DNA of 64,000 nt from Paenibacillus profundus. Its GTDB lineage: Bacteria > Bacillota > Bacilli > Paenibacillales > Paenibacillaceae. The position numbers and the translations under genes are program-made. Of the stretch, positions 17,007 through 25,042 are shown one piece after another (the stretch's first letter is position 1; every line of letters begins with the position of its first letter). Under the pieces are notes generated by a model, which worked only from the letters and a program-made list of their open reading frames with translations, had not been told where the DNA came from and did no database searches. Location of the stretch: assembly GCF_021369635.1 (NCBI RefSeq), contig NZ_JAJNBZ010000006.1, positions 62,001-126,000 on the forward strand, read 5' to 3'.

Positions 17007-18134
17007 GTGAGCCCACTGCGAATTACACATATAGACACGTTCCCGCTGCTGTACCGGAATCCGAAGCCATACGGTGACGCCAACGGGCCGAAAGCATACC
17101 GCTCCACCTATCTTGTCCGCTTGGTGACAGTATCCGGTATAACCGGATGGGGAGAGTGCTCGGGGTGGCTGCCTGCCTTGGAGTGCGCCTTCCGGGAGCA
17201 GATTATTCCCTACCTTCTCGGCCAAGACGCCCGATTGCGGTCAAAAATCGTTCAGACGATCGGCAGTTGGCATACCCGCCCGGCTTCAGCCGTCAGCATG
17301 GCGCTTACGGACATCGCCGCCCGCAGAACGGGACAATCGATATGCGGGTTATGGGGCGGACCGTTGCGCGAACAAGTTCCTGTGTATGCCTCATTTCAAA
17401 CGTATACGGAAGATGACACGTGGGAGAACGTTTCGCTCCGGCGGATTGAGGAAGCGCTCGCTCAAGGCTTTACGCATATGAAAGTGAAGGTGGGCGGGAA
17501 GCCGCTCGCCGATGACATGCGGCATATTCATTCCCTTCAATCCCGCTTCGGCGGACACATCGCACTCGCGCTCGATGCCAATCAGAGCTACGACGCGGCA
17601 GCGGCATGCGCTTGGCAGCCACTCATCGGACAGTGGGACAATTGGATGTGGTTTGAGGAGCCTCTGCCGATGCATCAGTGGGAACAATATCTCTATTGCA
17701 GGCAAAAGCTGGGCCTTCCGATAAGTGGAGGCGAGAATGTGGCGGAGGCGAGAATATTCATGAACGCCGTGCAGCAGCAAGCCTTCGATATTATTCAGCC
17801 AGATCCGGTTCATGTCGGCGATCTGGATGAATATCGCGGGATCCTGCAGCTGGCGCGATTCGCCGGAGTGCGCGTCTCGCCGCACACTTATGACGGGGCG
17901 CTTGCACGCTGTTATGCCTTATATGCGCAAGCTTGCCTGAAGCCATGGAGCAAGATGGAGCAAGATTCCATCGAGCCTGTCGAATGGGATGTGATGGATA
18001 ATCCGTTCAATGCTCTCGTGCCGCTTCAGGCCGAGCAAGGCATGGTCCGCATTCCGTCAGGGATCGGAATCGGGCTTGAGGTCGATGAAGAGTTGCTCCG
18101 CCATTATCGTTGGGACGGCTCCCGCTATTGGTAG
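17007..18134 (+). CDS. Enolase-superfamily enzyme (mandelate racemase/muconate lactonising type)
   Basis: A 375-residue (beta/alpha)8 enzyme with the full catalytic set. A KVKVG motif gives Lys159 and Lys161; metal ligands are Asp190 (LALDANQSY), Glu217 (WFEEPLP) and Glu243 (SGGEN), and the final base is His293 (SPHTY). The KxK plus His pattern fits mandelate-racemase-type sugar-acid dehydratases or related epimerases; the substrate is not readable. The GTG at 17007 lies inside the ribosome site AGAGGTGA. A CTG three codons later, 5 nt after that site, could be the true start and would give LRITHIDTF at the N-terminus. It is a single rightward gene closed by a terminator. Confidence 0.88.
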   Translation: MSPLRITHIDTFPLLYRNPKPYGDANGPKAYRSTYLVRLVTVSGITGWGECSGWLPALECAFREQIIPYLLGQDARLRSKIVQTIGSWHTRPASAVSMALTDIAARRTGQSICGLWGGPLREQVPVYASFQTYTEDDTWENVSLRRIEEALAQGFTHMKVKVGGKPLADDMRHIHSLQSRFGGHIALALDANQSYDAAAACAWQPLIGQWDNWMWFEEPLPMHQWEQYLYCRQKLGLPISGGENVAEARIFMNAVQQQAFDIIQPDPVHVGDLDEYRGILQLARFAGVRVSPHTYDGALARCYALYAQACLKPWSKMEQDSIEPVEWDVMDNPFNALVPLQAEQGMVRIPSGIGIGLEVDEELLRHYRWDGSRYW

Positions 18135-18248
18135 CTCGTGATTTCCCGCCGCTCGTCTCTTTCGTATGCCTTCCCTTCAAGGCCGAGGCACCCTGCCCGC
18201 AGTCGCAGCGGGCAAGGGTATGAGTCGGTGCGACGCGGTTGACAGGAA

Positions 18249-18275
18249 AGGCGAAGCATCCGCTTCGCCTTCTAC
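18249..18275 (+). terminator. Terminator, convergent genes
   Basis: AGGCGAAGC (18249-18257) and GCTTCGCCT (18262-18270) form a perfect 9-bp stem with a 4-nt loop. The T-run is weak on the plus strand. It lies between convergent genes and may serve both. Confidence 0.6.
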
Positions 18276-18298
18276 ATATCTTCCTCCGTGCTCTTGTA

Positions 18299-18727
18299 TT
18301 ATCGATTCGGGAAATCCAACTGCCAGCGGATGCCATACCGATCTTTAAGCACTGCGAATTTCGATTTCCAAAATGTGTCCTGCAACGGCATGAACACTTG
18401 GCCGCCCAGTGACAACTGCTCGTACAAGCGATTGATTTCCTCTTCGGACTCACACGACACGGTCAACGCCACCTTGTGCCCATCTGCTTTATCGGACGGA
18501 CAACCTAAGCTGTCTGCGCAATACATCGTTTGTCCGGCTAACGTGAATTCGGCATGAATCAGCTTATCAGCGTCGGCATCAGAAATGATCCATTCCACAT
18601 TGCTCTTCGCCTCCCCATATCGGGAAACGGTAACAATCTCACCGCCTCCGAACAGGGAAATGTAGTTTTTCATCGCTTCTTCCGCCTGACCGTTGAACAT
18701 TAAGTAAGGCACGATTTTCGCTTTCAT
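18299..18727 (-). CDS. VOC family protein (PhnB-like)
   Basis: A 142-residue vicinal-oxygen-chelate protein. KIVPYLMFNGQAEEAMKNY at the N-terminus, HAEFTLAGQTMYCADS in the middle and DRYGIRWQLDFPN at the end are the PhnB/glyoxalase-like signature. The family includes metal-dependent enzymes and drug-binding proteins; function here is unknown. The ATG at 18727 follows GGAGG by 8 nt. It ends just after the terminator shared with the enolase-superfamily gene. Confidence 0.85.
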   Translation of the reverse strand: MKAKIVPYLMFNGQAEEAMKNYISLFGGGEIVTVSRYGEAKSNVEWIISDADADKLIHAEFTLAGQTMYCADSLGCPSDKADGHKVALTVSCESEEEINRLYEQLSLGGQVFMPLQDTFWKSKFAVLKDRYGIRWQLDFPNR

Positions 18728-18781
18728 GCAATCAACCTCCGCTATCATTCAAATCGTGAATCCTGAGCAGCCGCCTATAAT

Positions 18782-19744
18782 TTACCGCACCGACGCGTCC
18801 GCTATACAGTTTAATCCCATTAACCATTCGGGATGATCGCTGGTTGGATCAATATCAACACTGCGGTACAGGTCTGCATAGAGAATAAGTTCATACATGC
18901 GGATAAACCACGGAATTTGCTCCGGCAGCAGTGGATCAACAGATGTTTCTAGCGCATATCCGCGCACAAACTGCTGAATTCCTGGATGCGCGCCCTCGGT
19001 ACCTTCCAGCCACAAATCCTTTAGGGTAAATGCAATATCGGCCGCATACCAATAACGGGCACATTCGTCGAAATCAAATACGCCCACATCATCCCCAACC
19101 CAATGCTGGTTATCCATATCAAAATCATAATGTATCAGCCCATACGTATCCTCCGTTTGCTCCAAGCTCTCCGCCCAGTGTAGAACCAATCCCAGTTCCC
19201 GATGAATCGCCTCTTCTTCCGCCGGCACTGTATCTCTGACGGATTCAAGGTGATTCCGCCAGTCTGGACGGCGCTCCGATGTCTCTTTAGGCATTTGCTT
19301 GAAGATGTGGTGCAGACGGCCAAGCCCCCGGCCCCACGCAACGAATTGCTCCTCCGTAAGCTGCTCATCATCGATTTGGTTCCCTTCTACCGCTTCGAAC
19401 ACCGTCGCATGGAACGTTCCCCACTGTGTCGGCACTTCTTCCACGTAACGGCCATTCCGGGATTTCACCGGTTGACCTGCACGGATAGACTGCTCTCGTA
19501 AATATAACAGCACGTCCATTTCCGCTTCGATCGACGCTCGTATTCTTTCGCATTCATCATTGAATCGAAGATAACGCCGCACGCCCTGTCTCGTGAATGA
19601 AAAGACAGAATTCGCGCTTGAGCGGACATAATAGAGCGAGCCGGGATCGTGCTCCCACAGCTCCATTATTTTCTCCCCCAGCGGACTTTGCCAGTTTTCA
19701 TTCAACGTCGCCACCATTTTCTTCATCGTGCTCAACTTCATCAT
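18782..19744 (-). CDS. Aminoglycoside phosphotransferase-fold kinase
   Basis: A 320-residue kinase-like protein of the APH/CHK-like fold. The catalytic loop is LIHYDFDMDNQHW (residues 203-215) and the metal-binding motif is VFDFDECARYW (222-232). The N-lobe shows NSVFSFTRQGVRRYLRF. Proteins of this type are widespread in Bacillales beside unrelated genes and may modify small molecules. GAGGTGATGTCAA precedes the ATG. It is 55 bp upstream of the VOC gene and may be cotranscribed with it. Confidence 0.8.
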   Translation of the reverse strand: MMKLSTMKKMVATLNENWQSPLGEKIMELWEHDPGSLYYVRSSANSVFSFTRQGVRRYLRFNDECERIRASIEAEMDVLLYLREQSIRAGQPVKSRNGRYVEEVPTQWGTFHATVFEAVEGNQIDDEQLTEEQFVAWGRGLGRLHHIFKQMPKETSERRPDWRNHLESVRDTVPAEEEAIHRELGLVLHWAESLEQTEDTYGLIHYDFDMDNQHWVGDDVGVFDFDECARYWYAADIAFTLKDLWLEGTEGAHPGIQQFVRGYALETSVDPLLPEQIPWFIRMYELILYADLYRSVDIDPTSDHPEWLMGLNCIADASVR

Positions 19745-19850
19745 TTGACATCACCTCGGTTTGATTTATCGTCTTGCTTTACCAAACTCGAAGTTAATGA
19801 TTATTGCGTCCGCTCCCCCGACCATGACAGCTATATCCATAAAAAAGCGC

Positions 19851-19880
19851 AAAAAAGCCATGGCTCTTATCGCCATGGCT
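19851..19880 (-). terminator. Minus-strand terminator
   Basis: AGCCATGGC (19856-19864) and GCCATGGCT (19872-19880) form a perfect 9-bp stem; on the minus strand it is followed by TTTTTTGCG. It lies 200 bp past the stop of the gene at 20079. The rest of the 330-bp gap 19745-20078 shows no gene. Confidence 0.7.
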
Positions 19881-20078
19881 CAATACACCCATAATTGGTG
19901 CAGGTTACGCATCCGTACAGGAAAGTGAGGGGCAACGAAACGATAAGTCAGCATTGCAAATCATTAACTTCATCATCGTTCATTCTCACTCCCTTCCATT
20001 CAAGTTGATCGGATTATAGCATACTCGCGCAGGAAAAGACAGGAATAATTTCTACAAGCGCTCCGCGCGAGACGTCCG

Positions 20079-20918
20079 TTACCCCCTGCGTCTGCGGGAA
20101 CGATCAGGCCACGGGGCCGTGAACAAGGTCGCTGGCACGAACAAGACGGCCGCGAACAAGGCCACCCAGGCCAATGTATGCTGCATCCCTGCTTCATGTT
20201 GGCGCACAGCCTCCAGTGAATCGCCGACGACATATCCTGCCTTCGGCATTTCAACTTCCTCGCTTGGGTGATGCGGGGTCATTCCGGCAAAGGTGACCGC
20301 ATCCGAGCCGTTCGGGAACTGCATCGGCACCAGCTTCCCTTCCTTCGCCTCACCGACGACGGTAACCTGCTGACCCCAAGCTACGCCTTCGTAAGACAAG
20401 GCCTTCCCCTTTGGCTCCAAAATGAGAACCTGTCTATCTTTCACGGTCTGTCCGCTCTGGCTCAAGACCTCTTCCCCGAGTATTATTAGCTGGTCCGTCA
20501 GACGATACACGGATGACATTAACGGAATTCCGTTTATCGTCAATCCTTCCGTACTTCCAACCGTAGATATGTATCGGATCGTATAGGCGCATTTTCTGGA
20601 ATTGCAGGACCATTCGCGTTCCTGCTTCACCAAGAGCGCATAATCATCGGCCAAATGCTCATCACGCGCCGGCAAGACGGACTGCAGCGGACCCGTCACC
20701 GCTACGATGCCTCTCGTATCGGGTCCAAGCGCCTGCACCTCTTGCGCTTGCTCCAGCGCATTCTCCCAGCCTTTGGATTCGCTGTACATCAATCCGAAGC
20801 CGCCAAAGACCAACAGGTCGGCAATGAGGAAAAAGATGAACCAGCCGCTGACGCCCCGCTTGGCAGTCCGCCTGACATTACGTTTGGATGTAGCTGCGTA
20901 TCCTCGTTTTGTCATCAT
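20079..20918 (-). CDS. Conserved-looking membrane protein with two end helices
   Basis: A 279-residue protein. A basic N-terminus is followed by a hydrophobic helix (GWFIFFLIADLLVFGGFGLM), then an extracytoplasmic beta-rich part of about 190 residues, and a second helix near the C-terminus (LAWVALFAAVLFVPATLF). The middle contains CNSRKC, a possible disulfide. The arrangement of two terminal helices around a globular region with GIVAVTGPLQSV and QQVTVVGEAKEGKLVP weakly recalls GIDE/TMEM43-type proteins, but I do not assign it. ATGs at 20918 and 20915 share the site AGAAGGGATGC. No partner is evident. Confidence 0.6.
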   Translation of the reverse strand: MMTKRGYAATSKRNVRRTAKRGVSGWFIFFLIADLLVFGGFGLMYSESKGWENALEQAQEVQALGPDTRGIVAVTGPLQSVLPARDEHLADDYALLVKQEREWSCNSRKCAYTIRYISTVGSTEGLTINGIPLMSSVYRLTDQLIILGEEVLSQSGQTVKDRQVLILEPKGKALSYEGVAWGQQVTVVGEAKEGKLVPMQFPNGSDAVTFAGMTPHHPSEEVEMPKAGYVVGDSLEAVRQHEAGMQHTLAWVALFAAVLFVPATLFTAPWPDRSRRRRG

Positions 20919-21051
20919 GCATCCCTTCTATCAACCGCTTTCTATCATCTTACCTTGTAGAGAAGAAAGGAACCAATCGAGCAAAATACCTATTTTTCTT
21001 ATGCTTCCCTTCGCAATGACACCTTAGATCATCAGGATTTGACGGTTAGAA

Positions 21052-21471
21052 TCAGTTCTTTTTATCCAAATGGTCTTGATGAATCGAACATCCTTGATCA
21101 TCGCAAGCTCCAGATGGCACGATGCTGCGCCGGGTGGCAATCCAATCGTACAGCTTGTCTCCAATGCCTGACTTCATGCCGAGCCAGACGAACGGGCTGA
21201 TGGGCATGAGGAGCGGTACGCGTGTGCACAGCATATGAACCGCTGCGATACCGGACTGCATGCAGCCGTCATGAACGGTTCGCACATGCATCCGTGCTTC
21301 AAGTTCTTGAGGAGATACGGACACATGCTGGATTTCTTCCGGATTGCGGATGGAATAGAATCGCAGGCATCCGAGCCAGTCCCAGCGCTCCAAACGCCGG
21401 CGAATGCCTTTGCATAACGGGCACCAGCCGTCATAATACACCTCGATCAGAAGACGCTTCCGCACATTCAT
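21052..21471 (-). CDS. DCC family thiol-disulfide oxidoreductase-like protein
   Basis: A 139-residue protein of the DUF393/DCC family. EVYYDGWCPLCKGIRRRLER (residues 10-29) has the hallmark DGxCxxC with Cys17 and Cys20. The thioredoxin-like fold of this family is of unknown biochemical role. A hydrophobic stretch (LLMPISPFVWLGM) follows, and the C-terminus adds CDDQGCSIHQDH, which could bind metal. The ATG has AAAAGGGGGAGAAGG directly upstream. It appears to be a single gene. Confidence 0.85.
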   Translation of the reverse strand: MNVRKRLLIEVYYDGWCPLCKGIRRRLERWDWLGCLRFYSIRNPEEIQHVSVSPQELEARMHVRTVHDGCMQSGIAAVHMLCTRVPLLMPISPFVWLGMKSGIGDKLYDWIATRRSIVPSGACDDQGCSIHQDHLDKKN

Positions 21472-21516
21472 CCTTCTCCCCCTTTTGTTGCTATCCCGTT
21501 CAAGTCTTTATATATT

Positions 21517-22086
21517 TCAAGGGTAACACATAGTCAAATGCAATACCGTCTCTTCATTGCTGACGTTCTTGTACTGGTGCGATTCCGTAGCCGAGAATTG
21601 AATGGAATCGAACGTATTCAGCGTATACGATTCATCCCCGATCGTCAATTCGATAGTTCCCGTCATTACCGTGAGGATTTCCATCGTACCGGCATGATGG
21701 CTTTCCGGGATGTATACGGTATGCGGCTGTACGTACGCGCGGTGCATCTCCAGCTTCTCCCTGACATCGCTGAACATGGGCTCCAGCGTCCAGCCTGGAT
21801 TGTCGCTGTCATATTTCGGTCCTTGACCGGCCCGTGATATCGATACGGCATTTTCCGGCTTCAGCAGCGCCATTAACGGAATTGACAGCTGCTTCGAAAT
21901 TTTCCACATCATTCCGATGGTCGGATTCGTTTCCCCGCGCTCGATGTTCCCAAGCGTCAATTTACTCACGCCGGTTAGCGACGCGAGTTCTTCCAGGCTG
22001 AGCTTCCGGTCTTTCCTCAGCTTGCGCAAATTGCAGCCGACCGACTGCATCAGCATCTTCGTTTCATCTTCTTGAACAGGCTTCAT
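21517..22086 (-). CDS. XRE family regulator with cupin domain
   Basis: A 189-residue protein with an N-terminal helix-turn-helix (LRKLRKDRKLSLEELASLTG, then VSKLTLGNIERGETNPTIGM) and a C-terminal cupin barrel (HAGTMEILTVMTGTIELTIG and FDSIQFSATESHQYKN). Such regulators sense a small effector in the cupin. The ATG at 22086 is preceded by AAAGGATGGG; an upstream TTG lacks a site. It is divergent from an EmrE-type exporter gene across 120 bp, which makes that exporter the likely target. Confidence 0.88.
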   Translation of the reverse strand: MKPVQEDETKMLMQSVGCNLRKLRKDRKLSLEELASLTGVSKLTLGNIERGETNPTIGMMWKISKQLSIPLMALLKPENAVSISRAGQGPKYDSDNPGWTLEPMFSDVREKLEMHRAYVQPHTVYIPESHHAGTMEILTVMTGTIELTIGDESYTLNTFDSIQFSATESHQYKNVSNEETVLHLTMCYP

Positions 22087-22206
22087 GAGCGCATCCCATC
22101 CTTTACGAGTAAACAACTAAATATATTTTAATTTACTTTTTATAAATTATAGTATATCATACTTAACTGTACACAATTGAAAATGATTATCAACGAGGTG
22201 AATGTT

Positions 22207-23187
22207 GTGAGAGCCATACTTGTCGGCATATTATCGTCGCTGTTCTTCTCGGCGACCTTCATTATCAACCGCGCCATGAACCTGTCAGGAACGAGCTGGG
22301 CTTGGACCGCATCGCTCCGCTTCCTGCTCGCGCTTCCCTTTCTCATTGCTATTGTCGCCTTCCGCGGCAATTTGCCAGGCTTGTTCCGCGAAATGCGCAA
22401 GCATCCGTTTCAATGGCTGCTATGGGGCACCCTTGGCGGGGTCGGCTTTTATTCGTTGTTAAGCTTCGCGGCCGTCTACGCTCCATCCTGGCTCACTTCC
22501 GGAACGTGGCAGATTACGATACTGGCAGGAGCCTTGCTGTCTCCGCTGTTCTTCGTCACCGTTCCTTCGGAGGAAGGTCCACGGAAAGTGCGTCAAGCTA
22601 TCCCCTACAAAAGCTTGCGGATATCTGTCATTATATTAATCGGTGTCATCCTGATGCAAGTGACGGAAGCGGGACAAATAACGACGGCTGAGCTGCTATC
22701 CGGATTTATTCCGGTGCTCATCGCCGCATTTCTGTATCCGCTCGGCAACCGCAAAATGATGGAACTGTGTCACGGCAAGTTGGACACCTTCCAGCGCACG
22801 CTAGGTATGGCGCTCAGCAGCCTGCCAATTGCGTTGCTGCTCGGCGCTTACGGCACAGCCACCGTCGGTTGGCCGACAGGTTCGCAAATGGTTCAGGCGC
22901 TGCTGCTCGCGATTTGCTCCGGTGTCATCGCCAGCTTGCTATTCTTCCTGGCCACTGATATGGCGAAGCATAACACGGTGCTGTTGGCCGCAGTCGAATC
23001 CACCCAATCCGGAACCATGATATTTACGGTCTTGGGTGAAGTTCTCCTACTGAGCGGTACGTTCCCGCAAGGATGGTCGATGGTCGGCATGATTATCGTC
23101 ATCATCGGCATGATTGCGACCAGCTTGTCGGGCAGACGTTTTGCTCCGGCGAAGCCCGCTGTGGCGGTAAAGGACAACAGCGTGTAA
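22207..23187 (+). CDS. EmrE/DMT-type multidrug efflux transporter
   Basis: A 326-residue membrane protein with about ten hydrophobic helices in two EamA-like halves (SLFFSATFIINRAMNLSGTS at the start; SGVIASLLFFLATDMAKHNT in the second half). It belongs to the ten-helix drug/metabolite transporter superfamily and probably exports a small compound. The GTG at 22207 follows GAGGTG by 6 nt and is preferred to the ATG ten codons upstream, which overlaps that site. It is divergent from the XRE-cupin regulator gene. A perfect terminator follows. Confidence 0.85.
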   Translation: MRAILVGILSSLFFSATFIINRAMNLSGTSWAWTASLRFLLALPFLIAIVAFRGNLPGLFREMRKHPFQWLLWGTLGGVGFYSLLSFAAVYAPSWLTSGTWQITILAGALLSPLFFVTVPSEEGPRKVRQAIPYKSLRISVIILIGVILMQVTEAGQITTAELLSGFIPVLIAAFLYPLGNRKMMELCHGKLDTFQRTLGMALSSLPIALLLGAYGTATVGWPTGSQMVQALLLAICSGVIASLLFFLATDMAKHNTVLLAAVESTQSGTMIFTVLGEVLLLSGTFPQGWSMVGMIIVIIGMIATSLSGRRFAPAKPAVAVKDNSV

Positions 23188-23197
23188 CCTCCAAATA

Positions 23198-23240
23198 GAA
23201 AGCTGACGCCTGTATGATTCCAGCGTCAGCTTTCATTACG
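23198..23240. terminator. Bidirectional terminator
   Basis: GAAAGCTGACGC (23198-23209) and GCGTCAGCTTTC (23223-23234) are a perfect 12-bp inverted repeat directly after the exporter gene. The T content lies inside the stem end on both strands. Confidence 0.8.
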
Positions 23241-23282
23241 TTTATCAAGCAACTGCGCTTAAAGACAGCTTGCTGCAGCGTG

Positions 23283-23435
23283 CTACGTGCGCAATTCAGA
23301 TTCAAGAAAAGCAAAATCCAGATCCGTTATCCCGTGCAATACCTCAGCGTGGTGCTGGTCCAACATATCCAACAGATCTCGATTCAACATTCCGATGTCG
23401 GTGCTTTGGTGAAATACGACCAACGTCAGAGGCAT
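23283..23435 (-). CDS. Possible small protein, unsupported by homology
   Basis: A 50-codon frame (MPLTLVVFHQSTDIGMLNRD at its start, ending DFAFLESELRT) begins with an ATG 10 nt after GGAGAGGGG. Its length and composition are compatible with a real peptide, but I recognise no family. The surrounding 23188-23637 otherwise contains only two hairpins and a 10-codon frame at 23588. Confidence 0.25.
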   Translation of the reverse strand: MPLTLVVFHQSTDIGMLNRDLLDMLDQHHAEVLHGITDLDFAFLESELRT

Positions 23436-23529
23436 TAAAAAATTCCCCTCTCCAATCTCTCCAATGATCATCATAACAAAGACCGTTTGCCAACACTATA
23501 TTTTTCATGTATATATCGCTACATACGAC

Positions 23530-23557
23530 AAAACCTCCGGCAGCAACCGGAGGTTTT
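23530..23557. terminator. Bidirectional terminator
   Basis: AAAACCTCCGG (23530-23540) pairs perfectly with CCGGAGGTTTT (23547-23557) around a 6-nt loop. It can stop the leftward small Cys-rich gene. Confidence 0.75.
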
Positions 23558-23637
23558 AATTGTTATCATCAGGAGGTAAAAGGAACCATGGTAAGTTATT
23601 ATTTTCACAATGTTTTGTAAGCTAAATGTAGTTTTTC

Positions 23638-23832
23638 TTATGCGTAGTAAGCGTTCAGCAAATCACGAGTTTCTTCTTTACACTGTTCTGGAGCAAGGCC
23701 TTGGTCTGCCCAGCATTGACGGCACGTTTCTTCGGTTGTGCATTGATGCTTATCATCACACATATAGCAAAGGTGGAGGTAGTTGCGGGTTACTGTATCT
23801 GTATTGGTTTCAAACGTTTTGAATGTTCTCAT
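23638..23832 (-). CDS. Small cysteine-rich protein
   Basis: A 64-residue protein with five cysteines in its first half (CYMCDDKHQCTTEETCRQCW) and one more near the end. The CxxC-x5-C-x5-CxxC spacing suggests a zinc or iron-sulfur knuckle. No signal peptide is seen. The ATG at 23832 has GAGGGA 9 nt upstream; a GTG three codons earlier overlaps that site. It does not match a family I know. It lies at the edge of the low-G+C patch, with a terminator 80 bp downstream. Confidence 0.55.
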   Translation of the reverse strand: MRTFKTFETNTDTVTRNYLHLCYMCDDKHQCTTEETCRQCWADQGLAPEQCKEETRDLLNAYYA

Positions 23833-23880
23833 TATTCTCACTCCCTCTTCTTTATGGCTTAACTATATCATGAATTTGTG

Positions 23881-23912
23881 CTAACGTATGTGAATTAAAT
23901 CACATACGTTAG
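23881..23912. repeat. Perfect 13-bp inverted repeat
   Basis: CTAACGTATGTGA (23881-23893) and TCACATACGTTAG (23900-23912) are separated by 6 nt. It lies about 50 bp upstream of the small cysteine-rich gene and 210 bp before the transposon relic. It could be an operator, an element end or a hairpin. Confidence 0.55.
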
Positions 23913-24120
23913 TTTATCTAAATTTTGAGGAGAACATACCTGCCATTCTCAATCTGCCTTTATCGAAAGCATGAAACGGCTATCTACTTTTTAGCGCGAT
24001 GTACTATTGACCGTTTCCAGCTGTGTCTGTGTCGCGCACTGCTCTATCCATTGGATTTTGTACAATAGATCTATTAAGCCCCCTAATCCCCTTGGACACT
24101 TCCGGACCAAGCACTAAAAC

Positions 24121-24465
24121 ATGTCTAATTACGATCGCAGAGCGCATTTAAAGCAGGTTCATGAGGCAAATAGACGGCTAATAAAAGCTAAGGAGAACAT
24201 TAACTTTAATAGTGTGGCAGTTGATGCTGGCGTTAGCAAAGCAACGCTCTATAACAATCCTGAGATATGAGGACGCATTGAATCGCTACGTCAACAGCAA
24301 GCTCAAGTGCCGACACCAAAACAAATCAAGCGTGAGATGGATGAAAACAACAAGGACGCCATCATTGCCTCGCTAAAACGAAAGATGAAGAGGCTCGAAG
24401 AAGAAAATAAAGAGTTGCGAGTACAACTTAAGTTTTCCTATGCAGAGGTCTATCAAAAGATTTGA
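24121..24465 (+). pseudogene. tnpC: Tn554-type TnpC relic, internal stop
   Basis: Reading from ATG 24121 gives MSNYDRRAHLKQVHEANRRL, then SVAVDAGVSKATLYNNPEI, a TGA at 24268-24270, and in the same frame GRIESLRQQQAQVPTPKQIK and a coiled coil LKRKMKRLEEENKELRVQLK up to a stop at 24463. This is the TnpC (DUF6262-like) accessory protein of Tn554-family transposons, about 114 codons and nearly full length. The stop replaces one codon, probably Arg (CGA to TGA). Just upstream, PNPLGHFRTKH followed by TAA ends 3 nt before the ATG and may be the tail of a lost tnpB. No tnpA or intact tnpB is present. Confidence 0.75.
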
Positions 24466-24614
24466 GGAAATGTCTGTTACCTTATTCAACAAATGGGCAG
24501 GATAGCGTAATATTTTAGTTGTAGTTATAATGTTTAATAGGGCCATTTAATTGTTCCAATTCATCAGGAGTTACTAATGACCTGTGTCGAAACATTCGAA
24601 AAGGGGCAAGTTGT

Positions 24615-24983
24615 GTGAAAAAGACTGAAAAAATTTACAACACTGCAGTAGAGGCAACTTTAGAGGTGATTGGTGGGAAATGGAAACCTGTTATTCTCTT
24701 TCATCTGACATTTGGTAAGAAACGTAATAATGAATTTAAGAGCTTGATTCCCGCAATTACTCAAAAGATGTTAACGCAGCACCTTCGGGAGCTTGAAGAA
24801 GAGGGCGTCATCTTACGCATTTCCTATAATCAGGTACCACCGAGAGTTGAGTATGAGTTGACAGACTACGGATGGAGTCTAAAGGAACTCCTACATCTGA
24901 TGTGCCGTTGGGGGGATTCGCATATAGAGAGAAAGCACGAGGGAAAGGCTACCGTTCTGGTTAATTCAATGCTTACAGACTAA
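24615..24983 (+). CDS. HxlR family regulator
   Basis: A 122-residue winged-helix protein. The signature TLEVIGGKWKPVILFHLTFG, ITQKMLTQHLRELEEEGVIL and the wing VPPRVEYELTDYGWSLKELL identify the HxlR family, whose members often sense aldehydes or quinones and redox stress. The GTG start follows AAGGGGC by 7-8 nt. It is convergent with a PRISE-type reductase gene; such HxlR/SDR pairs are common, but regulation of that gene would require an operator at its far end. Confidence 0.9.
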   Translation: MKKTEKIYNTAVEATLEVIGGKWKPVILFHLTFGKKRNNEFKSLIPAITQKMLTQHLRELEEEGVILRISYNQVPPRVEYELTDYGWSLKELLHLMCRWGDSHIERKHEGKATVLVNSMLTD

Positions 24984-24992
24984 ATAACAGTT

Positions 24993-25030
24993 AAGAAACC
25001 GACCCAATATACAAGGTCGGCTTTCTTATT
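24993..25030. terminator. Terminator between convergent genes
   Basis: AAGAAACCGACC (24993-25004) pairs with GGTCGGCTTTCTT (25015-25027) with one bulged C; TATTTTAT follows on the plus strand. Confidence 0.75.
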
Positions 25031-25042
25031 TTATACGGTAGT

